NCBI GenBank assembly: GCA_015178975.1
Contig: WHVD01000093.1
Coordinates: forward strand, 248,001-312,000
Direction of reading: 5' to 3'
Origin: Hysterangium stoloniferum
Taxonomy: Eukaryota > Basidiomycota > Agaricomycetes > Hysterangiales > Hysterangiaceae
Length of the DNA stretch: 64,000 nucleotides
The position numbers were made by a program, and so were the translations under genes. The notes beneath the pieces were generated by a model, which was not told the DNA's origin, searched no databases, and saw nothing but the letters and a program-made list of their open reading frames with translations. Below are positions 25,701 through 37,460 of the stretch, one piece after another; positions within the stretch are counted from its first letter, which is position 1; every line of letters starts with the position of its first letter.

Positions 25701-26237
25701 GGTTTTTAGCTCGGATAATTCTGGAGTCGCAAAACGTCCAGATGCTTCATCAACTTTTAAGCTGATCGAAAAACATTGCGAGCCATCCAGTTTACTCGCC
25801 CTAACAAATGCCGAAGCGTTGATGAGAGAGATTTTTGGGGGCTCGGAAGTTCCGATAGAAGCTGGAGATGCCGTTGATGCCGAAAAGGCGTTGGCCGGAA
25901 AAGACGCTGCAGGAGGAACGGAAATGTCGGGAGTCCGGAAAGTAATACTGCCCAATACCCAGTCAATCAACGGATTATATCGGGTGAGCCAGTTGTATCC
26001 AAGAACTGCCAAACAGCTAGAGTCCAACTGTGTTACGAAAAATGTAACCGTCTGGGATGTTCCACAAGGGAACCGGATAGACATGTCGCAGGCTTGAGTA
26101 ATTGCCGTATTGCTAGTGCCGTCAAACAAACGCAAGGAAATTGCGGGAACAGAATGGAGTTTCAGATTATGTTTCATGGCAAAGGTGGTATCTACAAAAC
26201 AGTGTGTGGAGCCAGAATCTATTAGAGCTCGGAACAC
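22701..26237 (-). CDS. pol: Gypsy pol polyprotein
   Basis: One open frame of about 1178 codons. Domains in order: retropepsin-like protease near the start ([13 protein letters not shown]); reverse transcriptase around residues 200-400 (YLDDILVFS catalytic box, [19 protein letters not shown]); RNase H ([14 protein letters not shown]) with [12 protein letters not shown]; an HHCC zinc finger (H...H...[11 protein letters not shown]); the integrase core ([35 protein letters not shown]); and a C-terminal chromodomain ([18 protein letters not shown]) near residue 1130. The polyprotein is processed into replication and integration enzymes. The chromodomain usually directs integration into heterochromatin. 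The true start may lie further upstream as a fusion or read-through with gag. Confidence 0.93.
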   Translation of the reverse strand: MFRALIDSGSTHCFVDTTFAMKHNLKLHSVPAISLRLFDGTSNTAITQACDMSIRFPCGTSQTVTFFVTQLDSSCLAVLGYNWLTRYNPLIDWVLGSITFRTPDISVPPAASFPANAFSASTASPASIGTSEPPKISLINASAFVRASKLDGSQCFSISLKVDEASGRFATPELSELKTDLEGVPEKYHDFADIFSKQKADRLAPPYDLKIDIEPGSNPPLGPIYPLSQSELSSIREFLDEHLSIGFIRPSKSPYGAPVLFVRKKDGSLRLCVDFRGLNSITQKDKYPLPLVTDLLDAPRKARIYTKIDLKHAYHLVRIAEGDEWKTAFRTRYGSFEWLVMPFGLTNAPSAFQRFVNDIFSDMLDVCVIVYLDDILVFSEDPALHDEQVREVFRRLRKNGLFANSKKCYFDMDSIEYLGFIIGPDGLRMDETKVQVVRDWPEPRKVKDIQSFLGFANFYRRFIRNYSDITVPLTHLTRKTQPWVFDDKCRSAFQTLKNAFTSAPILSHWKPDFPIIVETDASDYAIAAILSIQDSDGEIHPVAFLSRTLSVSELNYDVHDKELLAIFEAFKHWRHYLEGSATPVDVVTDHKNLEYFSTTKLLTRRQARWSEFLSAFNMIIRFRPGRLGGKPDAMTRQWDIYPNEGESNYAVVNPHNLKPVFTMQQLSASIRATSLYYPIMRSVMIMDIEQLHQDILSALISDPALKPHLEVPDNPDQPRWSQDSQGFIRLDGRIYVPDSNDLRLRVLQYKHDHPISGHYGINNTLGLIRREYTWPHLRDFVTQFCKSCTTCLRSKTQRHKPYGLLKQLPIPEKPWNSISMDFIEQLPTSEGFTSILVVVDRFSKQGIFIPTHDTITSLQLAELFIIHVFSKHGVPSHVTSDRGSKFVSHFFQALGKALDMKLHFTSGYHPEGDGQTERVNQTLEQYLRIYCNYQQDNWKSLLPIAEFAYNNSPNATTGISPFFANKGYNPNLTVHSERDLASVCAQEFITDLDELHQELRKAISSAQEHYQRSADKNRIPPPNFKVGDQVFVKAQFFRTTRPSKKLAEKFLGPFEIIAQAGSLSWTLRLPDSMRAVPIFHVSMLEPCVPNSFPERIQPPFPLVIIDGEPEFEVSEILDSKIDNRRRTCKLLYLVKWAGYEGTDEETSWILATELGHAMEIVTDFHTAYPGKPGPLSSL

Positions 26238-26377
26238 TAAATTTCCAAGAAAGTCAGAGACGAGTTTTACAAATAATGAATTGGGATTAGAGAGAGCGGA
26301 CGCGTTGAGACGGACAACCTCGGAAACACGGAGAGAGTCAACGCAACCCTCTGTCCGTGCAGATTCCGGAGGGTTGC

Positions 26378-27591
26378 TTACTCTTTTTTTGACTCCGTGG
26401 CGGGTTTTTCCTTAGACGTCGTAGTCGTAGTGGAAGTTGCCGCGCGAGCCTTGGAAGAGCTGGATTTAACGGTACAGTCGGAAACCTTGTGTCCACCTTT
26501 CCCGCAGAAAAGGCAGAGGTCATTGTCCATACGTCGTTGTTTCTCCTTTGGGGTGAGTTTACCGTCGGTACCCAACAAATGGGAAATGTCGGGTTTGTCG
26601 GAAGTTGACTGTTTTTCCTTGTTGGATTTCTTGTCTTTCTTCCGGTCGGAATTTGATTTGCCAGTATTAGTGCCAGAGCCGGTATTATTGCCTGAGTTGT
26701 TGCCGGAAGACTTGCTAGTCGACGCCTTGTTGTTCTGAGAACGTTCCGTCGGGTTCTCTCGAGAAACCTCGGCTTTTCGTTCCCAATAACAGGCATCGGA
26801 TGTTTGAGCTTTCATCCGCATGAGTTGGAGAGTTTTTGGCTTTCCATCTTTGCAGATTTCGTCTTTAAGGCGTGACGGAAGTCCCATATAGAAATGGTGC
26901 CTGAGGGTGGAATCGTCCCATCCACATCGTGTGGTGAGGGTATTGAACTTGACGAGATAATCGGAAACTCGTTGATTGTCCTTCATCTTGAGCGTCATTA
27001 GTTCGTTTTCTGCTTCGCCGGATTGATCGTAAGGTCTGAAATTAGTTTCCAGTTCTTCCACGAAAGCATCCCAGTCGTCGAGCCATACGGGTGTCTCGTC
27101 GGATATTCCGGATAGTCCGGGTTCGAACCAATCCTGAGCGGTATCCTTGAGATATGAGAGCGCAAAATTGACTTTTCGACTGTCGGATTTAAAAGCATTG
27201 GGTCGATCACGGAAACTGAAACGGCATTGAAGAAGGAAATTCTCAATTTTTTCGGATCCTTGCCGGTAAATGGTTCGGGTTCTTTGACTCCAGTGCGGGA
27301 TGATTCTTTGCTATCCTCAGCGGATTTCAAATAGTCAGCGAATTTCACGATGGAGTTGATAAACAACATTTCAGTCGGTTCGTCGGGAGATTTCTTTTTC
27401 GATGTCTCTGGCTGATCTTCTGCTTCATTGTCGGAAGTATGGGGATCATTGGGATCCTTCGTTACCTCGGTAACCTCTTCGATTGAAGCTGATGTTGTCG
27501 GCTGAATTGGGGTTTCTGGTTGGGTGGTGTAAAGTTGCAACGGGGATTGAAGTTGGGATGGTCCTTCGGCAGCTTTGCGTTTGGGACCCAT
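26378..27591 (-). pseudogene. gag: Gypsy gag, about one break
   Basis: The start MGPKRKAAEGPS lies close to the 5' LTR. A disordered acidic N-terminal part is followed by a capsid-like region (WDAFVEELETNF, DQSGEAENELMTLKMKD, FYMGLPSRLKDEI). The C-terminal nucleocapsid has a CCHC knuckle (CLFCGKGGHKVSDC) and a Lys/Ser-rich tail. The coding text is continuous in kind but appears interrupted about once, so this copy may not make a full capsid protein. Confidence 0.8.
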
Positions 27592-27625
27592 GATGAGCGA
27601 GTCGCAGAGTTGAGATCTGATATAC

Positions 27626-28208
27626 TGTTAAGTGCTGTGTCGGGAACTTATTCCGGAACTATCGGGAAGTCACCAGGAAGTCGGAAACTCGTGGATAGGG
27701 TCAGGACGTCGGCTTCAGCTTATGTGCTGCGCCTCTACGCAAATGCTCAATGTCCTTAATTTCGGAAGTGAACTAACGACGGAAGATATGGATATTCAGA
27801 GTTCCGAAGAGTTCCGAATATCGAGCGCACAGAAAGACGGGAGGAGGAATAAGAAACTAAGTTGATATCAGATCTAAAGTAAAGTACAAATTCGCAGAAA
27901 CTAATATAAGTCTACTCGTTATTGTACTACAAACTGAGACCATAATAAGACAGAAACGGAAGTATTCTTAAAACGGAAATACAATAAGACATATTAGGAA
28001 GACAATATTCCGAGACGGGAATAGAACAACAAACGAGTGAATACTTGTCAACGGACAAATTACCAAATGCGGAACAAACGAAGAACGCGGATGATACGGT
28101 AACTATGATGTTCCGTAGTCGGAGGTCAAAGTCGGAAGTCAGGGATCGGAAGTCGGGAGTGGGAGACCGGAAGTCGGATATTGAAACATCCGGGAACGGG
28201 TCGTAACA
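27626..28208 (-). repeat. Gypsy chromovirus 5' LTR
   Basis: 583 bp, same length as its partner at 20703 and about 97.6 percent identical by eye. A short leader separates it from the gag start. The shared LTR motif is at 27704-27733. Confidence 0.95.
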
Positions 28209-28872
28209 GTGACTTAGATGAGGAAATATACATGGATGTACCAGAGGGAATTAAGGAAGATAATAAAGAAGGGTGGTACTGGAGGCTGTTAAAGGCATTG
28301 TATGGGTTGAAGCAAGCTGGACGACAATGGAAGATAAAGCTCAATGAAGTCATGCAAAGTCTTGGTTTTGAAAGGAGCTGCCTTTACATTCTTCACAAGG
28401 ATAGAAAACTTACTCTACTGGTGTTAATTTATCTTGACAACATGGCTGTGGCTGGGTACACACTTGCTTACATTGCAAAATATTTTGATATTACTGATCT
28501 CAGTGAACTAAAATACATCCTGGGAGTACAGGTTAGCCAAGACCACAGCACATGTACCATCTAATTGAACCAAACTGCATACATTCACCAAATTTTAGCA
28601 CATTTTGGCATGAAAGACTGCACACCTGTCACCAGCCCACTTGCAGTCAACCACAATCTTCCAGCATCACAATCACCATCCACCAATGAAGAGCTAAAAG
28701 AATATCTCAGCTTTGATATATGGAAATAGTAGGCTTACTATTGTATGCAACACAAACCCAATCAGATATCCAGTTTGCAGTTGGACTTGTCATGCATTTT
28801 GGAGGCAACCCTGGGAAGCCTCATCTCAAAGCTGTAAAATACATTTTATGTCATTTGAAAGGTACAGCAAGG

Positions 28873-29666
28873 TGTTAGGATCCTCACCCTTTTGGGCCCC
28901 CTTACCTTGATAAGCCTTCTGGGACCCGACATCAGTGCCTCAGGATATGGAGCCACCACCTCAGGACCCCAACACTTGGTTTATGTTGTTATCCCTGTCT
29001 TTCAGCCTCTGCAACTTGTTCTTACCCTTGTAATCTGGCACCCCAACATTGAAGCCCCAGGACATGGCACCACCTCCTTGACACCCCAAAACCTGTTGTA
29101 TTGTAGTTTACCCCTTTAGGTGTTCCATTCCATCTCTGTTATGATGCTCTCCCTTTATCCATTCTATGTGTAAATATTATTTTCCACCTCATACCTTTTA
29201 GAATACTTTTGTTACATTACATTTAGTTCTAGCTTGTTCCTTGTTCCTTTCCATACTTCTTTTGACCCATCATGACCTCTCACTTCTCTAATCAGCCTTC
29301 CAATCATCCACTACACTTAGTATAAAGTCTTTCTCATGTATGCTACAGTTCTTTAGTTTGAAACTCAACCTAGATACCCTCCTCTTGTTTAAGTCCTCTC
29401 TACATTTCTCTTAATACTCTGTACTCTACAACTCTTAGTAGTTTCAGCCCTCTGGTCAATTGAGCTAAGTGTCATCTTTAGTCTTTATCATACTATCTGC
29501 TCTGTTTGAAATACCAGAGCACCCTAACAATTCATGCAAGGGAACAACACATGTTGAAGCCAAATTCCACTTTGCCTTATAGAATCGGACCTCCCGATTA
29601 ATATGATTCACCATTTTTGGACCTCCAAAATCATCCCCTTTTGCCCCCCTTGCTTAGATCCTAACA
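28873..29666 (-). mobile_element. Solo LTR, family D, in the Copia remnant
   Basis: 794 bp with TGTTAGGATC...GATCCTAACA ends, flanked by the exact 5-bp duplication CAAGG (28868-28872 and 29667-29671). No internal region, so it is a product of LTR-LTR recombination. The strand is assigned by the shared LTR motif and is tentative. Confidence 0.85.
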
Positions 29667-30222
29667 CAAGGATGGTGTTTACCTTTGGACAAAAGGACCA
29701 CAACTCAATCGATTTAGTCAGCTGGACTGACTCAAATTGGGCTCAGGATCCTGACTCACAACATTCAGTGGGAGGATTTATATTTGATGTTGCTGGTGGC
29801 TCAATATCCTGGTCATCAAAGAAGCAATCCACCATCACTCTGTCAACAGTGGAGGCTGAATATATGGCTGCTTCAAATGCTATGAAGGAGGCCATATGGT
29901 TAAGAGTATTGCTTGAAGATCTCAGATTTCTGCAGACTATAGCTACAATCATCGTGAAGACAACCAGGGCTGTATGTATTGCACTCACCTGTAATCCCAT
30001 CTCTCATTCACATGCAAAACATATTGGTATCAGGCATCACTTCATTTGTGAACATATTGTAAACTCTGAGGTTAATCTGAAATATGTCACCATGAAGGAT
30101 ATGTTAGTGGACATTTTCACCAAACAATTGCCACAGGAGACCTTTGAGAGGTTTAGATACATGCTAGGAGTTGGAGATACATGACAGAACTCACCAAGTG
30201 GGAGTGACAAAATACAGTAGAC

Positions 30223-30962
30223 TGTTAAGATCTAAGCTAAAAAGGAGGAGGGGGGCTCTAGTTGGGGTGGCTGATGATAGTAACTAAGTCAATCGGGGGG
30301 GGATGATAGAGATCGTACTAGTCAGGAGGTCCAACTCTATAAAATGTAGTGGAGCTTGGCTTCAACTTATGTATTGCACCCTTGTACAACTGTTAGGGTG
30401 CTCTGGTGTTTCAAACAGAGTGGATAGTATGATAGAAGAAGAGATTGACACTTCGGTCAATTGACTGGAGGGGTGAATTACTAAGAGTCATGAGGTAAAG
30501 GGTTGTGGCTTGCTGGAGACACCTTTGAGGGTATTAGAATAGGAATAATAGGACTGAGGACTAGAGGGGTAATCTAAGTCTATTTTCAAACTGAGGAAAT
30601 TGTAGCATACATCAGACAACTTTATACTAGACAGATGATTGGAGGGCCAATCAGAGAAGCAAGAGTGATGACAGGTCAGAAAGAAGTGGAGGAAGGAAAC
30701 AGGGATGTAAATGAGACTAAATACATAGCAAGTATACTAAAAGGTGTGAGGTGGCAAATGAGATATACATATATGGAATGGTGATGGGGGAGTGAGCAGA
30801 ACAGAGATGGGACAAAAGGCTAAGGTGCTGGGATACAATGAAAAAAAGTGTTGGGGGCACCACAGGTGGTGCTACTGTGAGCAGGGTGTTGATAGTAGGA
30901 TGACAGAGGGTTATGAGACTAAAAACAGCTTGCAGGGGTCCAAAATAATGGGGATCCTAACA
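30223..30962 (+). mobile_element. Solo LTR, family D, opposite orientation
   Basis: 740 bp, an inverted relative of the solo LTR at 28873, with TGTTAAGATC...GGATCCTAACA ends. The flanks TAGAC and TAAAC look like a 5-bp target duplication with one change, which suggests an older insertion just after the Copia RNase H end. Confidence 0.75.
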
Positions 30963-30967
30963 TAAAC

Positions 30968-31874
30968 CTCATACATTTATGGATACATAGCATAGGGCTA
31001 CCCTGCTTATGTAATGTAGTAAGCAAGAAGTTTTTCCAACAATATGATCTCTTGAACCATCAACAAGAGTGCTTCATTACTAACCTTCACACATTCAGGT
31101 TCACCTGGCATCATAAATACATACAAACCTGTTAAATTTGATGATGAAACACACCTTTTTATAGGGGGAGTCCACCAATTATTGCAACTTTTCATATGAA
31201 GATGCTAATTGTGGACCATGCATTTGGAGGTTAATGTGTGTCAGAACCACTATACACCTCCCAGAGCATCCAACCTATATTGTCAGGAGGTGCTACACTA
31301 ACTGACACAAGATATTGAGACACAAAGTACTTTTATTACAAGCTTATTAAACCCTTGTATATTGTGTATTGCAATAGAGTCAACTCATACTATTTTTAAT
31401 AAAACCAGCTTTATACAGCTCCACAGCAGATATTTGGACCATAACAGCTGGGAGTGGTCATTTTTTACTATATATGTAATTACATGTCCAATAATATATT
31501 ATGAGCTCATTGGTTTTGGCACAGTGATTGGCTCACAAATGAATTTGCAAGCTCAAATGGACTCCAATTGTGGGAAATATGCTACAGGTCAAATTTTGGA
31601 GGTGTAGCATAATAATTCACTAGATATATAGTATAAAAATATCTAGTCTCAGAGGATACATCACTATTTAAAGATGGAGTTTTGTAGAAATATAAATTTT
31701 ACCAGTAAACATCTGATATTATAATGATTACGGACAACCTCCATAAAGGGACCAAAATGTGGATTTTCTTAAATCCCCCACATGAACACTTTGTCAATCA
31801 TGTTGGCTAAGGCTAAGACACTGGGACCCAAGAGAGTTCACCACCTAATCACAGAGTTCCTATATGTACATATA
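30968..31874. other. Repeat-rich stretch with a short unassigned minus ORF
   Basis: At 31007-31195 the minus strand has a short coding-like ORF (VFMMPGEPECVKVSNEALLL) that I cannot assign. At 31450-31640 lies a partial copy of inverted-repeat element H (compare 17856-18008 and 18371-18480). Nothing else is recognised. Confidence 0.35.
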
Positions 31875-33476
31875 CAGTAGGCAACAAAACCCTTACAATG
31901 TTTTGTACTTTTTGAAAGACATGGCTATTCCTCCAGAAATAAATTCTGTAAAATGCCGAAAATATTATGTAATATACTTCAACATCATACCTTCCAGAAA
32001 TGCACAGCCACAAGGCACCACATCCTTATTTGGTAAGTTCACTTCACACACAAACTAATAGCTCATTGTAAGGGTTTTGTTGCACACATTTTTAAAGTTC
32101 AAAATGGGTCCTAGTCACATGACTTTGTTTATAAAGTTCAACAAAGTCATGTGACCACTCTTCCTCAATATATATAAGATGAAAGCAGCCAGTTGGAATC
32201 CCACAATCACCCTACTCACAATGAAAAAGCTCTCCTCCAGCCAAATCCAACATGTTCTTACTCTACTTGACTCTGGCATTTCTGGAGCTCAAATATGTTA
32301 CCAAACTCATCTCAGCAGTGCCACCATCAGTTGTATTCACTCTGAGCATCACCCTGACCTCCCCAAATGCTCTGGTGGCCATCCTACAAAACTTATCACA
32401 GCCAATATTGCCTATGCTAGAAGAATAATTTGCATGGGGAAGGTTGATAATGCCACACAGGCAACCAAGAAACTTATAGACATCATCAATACTCCTATTA
32501 CTTCACAAACAGTGTGTCACCACCTCAAAATCATAGGCATGAGGGCTGTGGTAAAGAGAAAAAGGCCACTTCTCAAACCTCATCATTGGAAATCTCGATT
32601 GGAGTTTGCAGAAAGGCATTTGGAATGGACCCTGGAGGACTGGAAGAGGGTCATATGGTCTGATGAGACTAAGATTAATAGGCTGAGATCAGATGGAGGG
32701 AAATATGTGTGGAAAAATGTGGGTGAGGGGTTAAATGATAGGTTAGTAGAGGGAACAGTCAAGTTTGGAGGAGGAAACCTGATGATGTTGGGATGCATGG
32801 GCTGGGATGGGGTTGGGTTTGCAACCAAAATTGATGGGAGGATGGATGGTGAGCTTTATGTGGGGATACTGGATGATGAACTCTAGCAAACCCTCAAATA
32901 TTACAACAAAACAGTGGCTGACATTGTGTTTCAACATGACAATGACCCCAAACACACCAGCAAAAAGGCCCAGAAATGGTTCACTGACCATGATGTTACA
33001 GTCCTCAAGTGGCTTGCACAATCTCCTGACATGAATCCTATTGAACATCTGTGGAATCATGTCAAAAAGAAGCTGGGGGAGTATGCACAGCCTGCAAATA
33101 GTGTTCATGAACTGTGGGAGAGGGTGAAGAAGGTGTGGGAAGAGATTCCAAAGGAGGAGTGTCAGAAGCTTATTGAGAGTATGCCTAGAAGACTTGTAGC
33201 AGTGATTAGAGCAAAGGGGGGCCATACTAAATACTAATTTCTTGTAATAATAGTCTCAAAATAGTGTGCAACAAAACCCTTACAATGAGCTATTGGTTTG
33301 TGTGTGATGTGGACTTACCAAATAAGGACATGATGCCTTGTGGCTGTGCATTTCTGGAAGGTATGATGTTGAAGTATATTACATAATATTTTCAGCAATT
33401 TACAGAATTTATTTCTGGAGAAATAGCCATGTCTTTCAAAAAGTGCAAAACATTGAAAGGGTTTTGTTGCCTACTG
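31875..33476 (+). mobile_element. Tc1/mariner transposon, nearly intact
   Basis: 1602 bp flanked by TA dinucleotides (31873-31874 and 33477-33478). It begins CAGTAGGCAACAAAACCC and ends with its reverse complement. The terminal inverted repeats are unusually long, about 200 bp (31875-32085 and 33268-33476), with only scattered differences. One transposase gene lies between them. The good match of the two ends points to recent activity. Confidence 0.92.
32179..33237 (+). pseudogene. Tc1-family DDE transposase with one internal stop
   Basis: A single frame of about 352 codons starts with MKAASWNPTITLLTMKK; a later ATG at 32221 is also possible. The N-terminal ~120 residues form the bipartite helix-turn-helix region (SSQIQHVLTLLDSGISG, ATKKLIDIINTPITSQTVC). 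The catalytic core has VIWSDETKINR, IVFQHDNDPKHTSKKA and QSPDMNPIEHLWNHVKKKL, the three acidic positions of the DD34E Tc1 group. The only defect I see is a TAG at 32884-32886, which a C-to-T change from CAG would explain. No introns are apparent. The enzyme would cut at the inverted repeats and insert at TA. Confidence 0.88.
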
Positions 33477-33536
33477 TATAGCTGAAAGTTAATGAGGTGA
33501 TCAGCAGTGGGATGGTGTAATGGTTTTAAGTCAATG

Positions 33537-34383
33537 TGTTAGGAACTCTTAAGGGTGTGTACACAGAGGGTTTCCGGAGAAACCCACAGGAAATCCGGTA
33601 GGACTTGGCTTCAGCTTATTGGCTGCACCCTCGCGAGATCATGTTGTCCAATTTCAAACAGGCAGACGGGAAACCCAGGGAGTCCAGGTGGAGTTCGTGG
33701 GTCGAGGGGTCATAGGTCAGAGGTTGTGGGTCGAGAGGTCGGGGAGTCGAGATAAATAAGTCAGAGGTTAAGAGATAGATGTGTCAGAGCCCGTGGGCTC
33801 TGACTAGTGAGAATGGTGTAATTCAGAGAGGAGTTTAGAGTGGAAAATGTACTAGATTACTGGGGAGAATCTAAGCTGATTTTCTGACTGTATTGTATGT
33901 ACAACATCTGCCAGACTATATAGACTGTGGAATGAATAACATACCAAATCCAGTAATAATGAAATGAAACTAGCAAAACATAAAACAGGATAAGTAAACA
34001 CCAAATTTGGTGTTAGGAATGGGACAGAACGGAGTGGAGTCCAAATCATGACAAATCATAAACCATAATGGGAAACGGAGCGGGAGCAGAGTCCGAATTG
34101 TGACAGGTCATTTGACTAAAATGGGAATGGGGCTCAGTTAGAGGGATGACGGGTTTTCTGAGCGGGGTCCAGTGACTGATGCGTGGGACAGAGTCAGACA
34201 TAGACAGGGATGGAGTCCAGTGAGTATTCCGGTGACTGATACATAATGTAACGAAGTCGGATGTGGACAAGTCTGATGTACAGAGTCCGGCAGGAATTCC
34301 GGTAAACTGACAATTGGTGCATTATAGGGCGTGGGTGCGTATAAGTTAGTACCTGGAGTCCAGCAGGAATTCCAGTTGTAACA
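33537..34383 (-). mobile_element. LTR family B copy
   Basis: 847 bp, TGTTAGGAAC...TTGTAACA, related over its whole length to the solo LTRs at 47441 and 53803. No target duplication is visible, so it may be one end of a larger deleted element. Shared LTR motif at 33601-33630. Confidence 0.75.
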
Positions 34384-34408
34384 GGAACCATCATTTCAGA
34401 ACCCAACT

Positions 34409-35729
34409 GTTACACTCAGGGCTTATGGGCAGGTATTTAGGGAAACTCACAGATGTTCTGGGGACAGGTAGGACTTGGCTTCAACTTATGTGCTGCACCC
34501 TTGCATGATTGTCAGGTCCAATTTCAGACAGAAAGGTACAGAATACCTGGGGGTCCAGGAATATGCAAAGTGATGAGTTGGGAAGCCTGTGGGCTCCAGG
34601 AATACACTGGTGCTGTAAGGGGACCTTCACTACAAGATCTCCCAATACCCTATCCCCAACCTCATTTTCCCCTATGCCAGATGCTCCACCCTTTTTCAGT
34701 TTTATTCCCTCATGGATTAAGTATGTATTATGCCCTTACACAGACATTCAACCATCATCCCCATATTTCCCTCTTCTATTCCAGTCACCAGCTCTCTGTC
34801 CTAATAGTTCAGCAATATGTAAACCAGTGGACAGATAAGCTAAGCACCAGGAAAGCCTTAGCTCCAAAAATTTTTCAGTAGAGGCTTATTTTATCTAAAC
34901 TTTGCCAATCACTCATTGGATCCTTAACTGAGTTAAAGTTGGTTAAGGAGCTAACAAACTTTTGGATCCTTAAAGATCCATAACCAAGTTGAAATTGGTT
35001 AAGGAACCAACAACATGTGATTGCAGAGTTTAGAAGTTAATGAACTTTTGGATCCTCAAATGATTCCTTACCAATTTTAACTCTTATAACAATTCAATGG
35101 ATGATCGTTGGAGTTTATATAAAATAAGGCTCTACTAAGGATCCTAAATTATTTTGGAGAGGGGGGTTATCCTGGTGTCTGTAAGTCTTTATCTCTCTCT
35201 CACAGTATGACCCACCCAGGTACTGTATCCTGGACCCCTTAGATGCTTGGAGATCTTGTCCCAATCTGCCCTTGAACCTGGTTGACATCTGGTTTATTAT
35301 GTCCCCTGTGCCTGTTCCTGTTTCATCCTGGCCTTGTCCCCAGTATGGACACCCCTTCCTTGTTTCATGTTTGCCCATTTTGTCTTTTCTCCAACCAGTG
35401 TAGTACAATAATCTTTAATTCTATATAGTCTAGCCTATGCATGTACTTACAATCCAATTAGAAAATCAACTTAGTATACCTCTAGTACCCTACCAGTTAG
35501 TTTTTGGTTTGGGCCTGTATATTCTTGGAACCTGCAGGTTGTCCCACTTGACCTTTCCTGCCATTCTCAAGCCTTTGGACTTCCCATCTTGATCATCTCT
35601 TATATTCTGGGACCCCACAGGTTATCTGCTTACCCCTGTCTGAAATAGGGTACAACAATCATGTGAGGATGCAGCACATAAGTCAAAGCCAAGTCCTATC
35701 TGCCATCCAGAACCCTGCCCATAAGCCCT
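34409..35729. mobile_element. Two LTR family C pieces in inverted orientation
   Basis: TGTTACACTCAGGGCTTATG at 34409 opens an LTR-like piece that runs to about 34860. Its inverted relative ends at 35729 (CATAAGCCCTGAGCTTAACA) and extends back to about 35180. Between them (34870-35130) are AT-rich near-repeats around GGATCCTTAA. No coding sequence is recognised. Both pieces are truncated. Confidence 0.5.
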
Positions 35730-35809
35730 GAGCTTAACAGTCATACCCTGCTATTTTTAGTGTAGTAAGTAGATAGGGCCACACCTCACAGAAAGGAATC
35801 CTTAGATGG

Positions 35810-36460
35810 TGTTAAGTGTGGGGGTCATGGGGGGGTCTCCAGGGGAAACCTGTGGAAGTTCCAGGGAAGGACTTGGCTTCAGCTTATGTACTGTGCCCTC
35901 ACAAGATTGCATTGTCCAACTTCAGACAGGAGCAGATGGGAAACCCATGGATTCTGAGAATATGCTGAGGCAGATACTAAGTTGAGGCTAAGTTGATTTT
36001 CTAATCAGATTGTAAGTACAGATAGTAGCTAGACTATATAGACTAGTAGATTATTGTACTACATATCCAGAGAGACAAAAGACATAACAGGCATACAATA
36101 AGACAATAAACCAGATGTCAAATTGATCAGGAAACAAGGGGCAGACTGAACCAGATGTCAAATGGGCAAAGACAGATTATATTGGGGACAAAATCACAGC
36201 CTAAACTCTTGTTCAAAGTCTGCCAGGAGCTAAATAAAGGGATTCCAATGGAGCAGTGGTGCTTTGTTACACTGTGGGATGGCATGTGGGGGGTGTGGGG
36301 CATCAGAAATGGGGGATATGGTGTGTAGGGGTCCCCTGAAGGGTGGGGTAATGTGTCATCATGAGGGAAAATGGCACATGTTGGGGCACACCAGGGGGGT
36401 GGGGTGGTGCAGCATGTGGTGGGGTTGTGGAAGTGTTCAGAGTCCCAAGGTGTGACAGTA
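35810..36460 (-). mobile_element. LTR-like fragment, family B/C
   Basis: Begins TGTTAAGTGTGGGG and carries the shared LTR motif at 35869-35900. The middle has the conserved block that precedes the 'gacaaaagacataacagg'-type tail of other copies. The far end around 36250-36460 is G-rich and poorly conserved. No target duplication found. Confidence 0.45.
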
Positions 36461-36520
36461 TCCTCAATAGGATATTATTGGTCTCAGATCTGGAGTCTTG
36501 GAGCTCTGTGAGTGTGCACC

Positions 36521-36900
36521 TGTTAGGATCCCCATTGTTTTGGACCCCTGCAACCTGTTTCCCTTTGTCATCTCACTGTCAGAACCCTGCCCATGGTACA
36601 CCATCTGCAGTGCTCCCAACACTTGTTTCATTATAGTTTTGATCCTTTTAGCCTTCCATTCTGTCTCTGTCCCATTCACTCCCCCATCACTGTCTCCCTG
36701 TATACATCTCACTTGCCACCTCAGACTGTTTTAGTATTGTTTAGTATTTTACATTTAGTCTTCCCACCTTGTCATCGGACTCTGCTGGAACCTGTGCACA
36801 TCAAAGCCTGTCTATTTCCAACCCCATTCTATGCACCAGTCACCAGGCTCTGCCCAGATAACCTGACAGCTCTCTAACTGAGCCCCATTCCCATTATGGC
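36521..36900 (-). mobile_element. LTR family D fragment, truncated
   Basis: TGTTAGGATCCCCATTGTTT matches the reverse complement of the end of the solo LTR at 30223-30962. It stops abruptly next to the sulfotransferase-like exons, so one side of the LTR is missing. Confidence 0.6.
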
Positions 36901-36932
36901 TTGTACTTATTGACGTCTTGGATCATGTGTAG

Positions 36933-37460
36933 GACCAGCGACTCCGGAGCAATTCGACATGATTTTACAAGGTTATCACGCCGTTCTGGACCAACCTGCC
37001 GCACTTTTTCCTGGCGAACTTTATGAGGCGTACCCTGATGCGAAGTTTATATTGGTAAGTGTCGTTGCTGTGATGGTCAAAGAGTCACATAAACGATAAG
37101 ATATATTTCTCCTAAAGACGACACGAGATCCAGACAAGTGGGTCACCAGCACACAAAAAACAATATTTCCGGCAATTGAATTAATGCAGCAGATGGAGCC
37201 TGAGGATCGGACGCCTCTAGAAGAATTTTTCGTTATATGGCATCGCGACCATGTCTGTATGTGATCTGTATCATTAGCGATTTGTATTCTCATATTGGAA
37301 TACAGTAAAGAAATTTTACAGTCAAGATGCTTTCACTAATTCGAAGCGGATCATTTTGGAGCATAATGAGAAGGTTAAAAGAATTGTCCCTGAAGAAAAG
37401 CTTCTTGTGTATGAAGTTGGGGAAGGTTGGACCAGGCTGTGTCAGTTTTTGGAAGTGTAA
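36933..37460 (+). pseudogene. Sulfotransferase-like (P-loop) gene, 5' end lost
   Basis: Three exons (36933-37054, 37118-37256, 37306-37460) with 49-63 nt introns read in phase: GELYEAYPDAKFIL, then TTRDPDKWVTSTQKTIFP, then VPEEKLLVYEVGEGWTRLC and a stop after FLEV. This is the C-terminal part of the fungal Sulfotransfer_4 / P-loop family, whose members normally have a P-loop exon upstream and continue past the GW..LC motif. The N-terminal half is missing and an LTR fragment begins where it should be. The gene also ends earlier than expected. It therefore looks like a host gene cut by transposon insertion or deletion. Enzymatic function in these fungal proteins is mostly unproven. Confidence 0.7.

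Larger units (their letters stand above)
20703..28208 (-). mobile_element. Ty3/Gypsy chromovirus, nearly whole, 7.5 kb
   Basis: Two 583-bp LTRs (20703-21285 and 27626-28208) are flanked by the 5-bp target duplication GTGAC (20698-20702 and 28209-28213). They differ at about 14 positions (about 2.4 percent), nearly all transitions, so the insertion is moderately young. Gag and pol read on the minus strand. A purine tract (AACAGGGGGGTAC in element orientation) abuts the 3' LTR. The pol product ends in a chromodomain, which places it in the chromoviruses, the group that includes the marY1-type elements of agarics. Apart from about one apparent break in gag it looks whole. An unrelated ORF runs antisense between pol and the 3' LTR. 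Confidence 0.95.
19526..30187 (+). mobile_element. Ty1/Copia retroelement remnant, interrupted by two insertions
   Basis: Parts in order: a gag-like region with a CCHC knuckle (CFNCGGQDHYGTNCP, about 20120-20165); the start of reverse transcriptase (KAHIVAKGFSQVPG, about 20535); further reverse transcriptase after the Gypsy insertion (LLKALYGLKQAGRQW, about 28290); and RNase H (WSSKKQSTITLSTVEAEYMA, about 29810) ending near 30184. It is heavily broken, with more than ten breaks, and no protease or integrase could be placed. The Gypsy element 20703-28208 and the solo LTR 28873-29666 lie within it, each with a 5-bp target duplication, so it is the oldest layer here. Confidence 0.85.
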
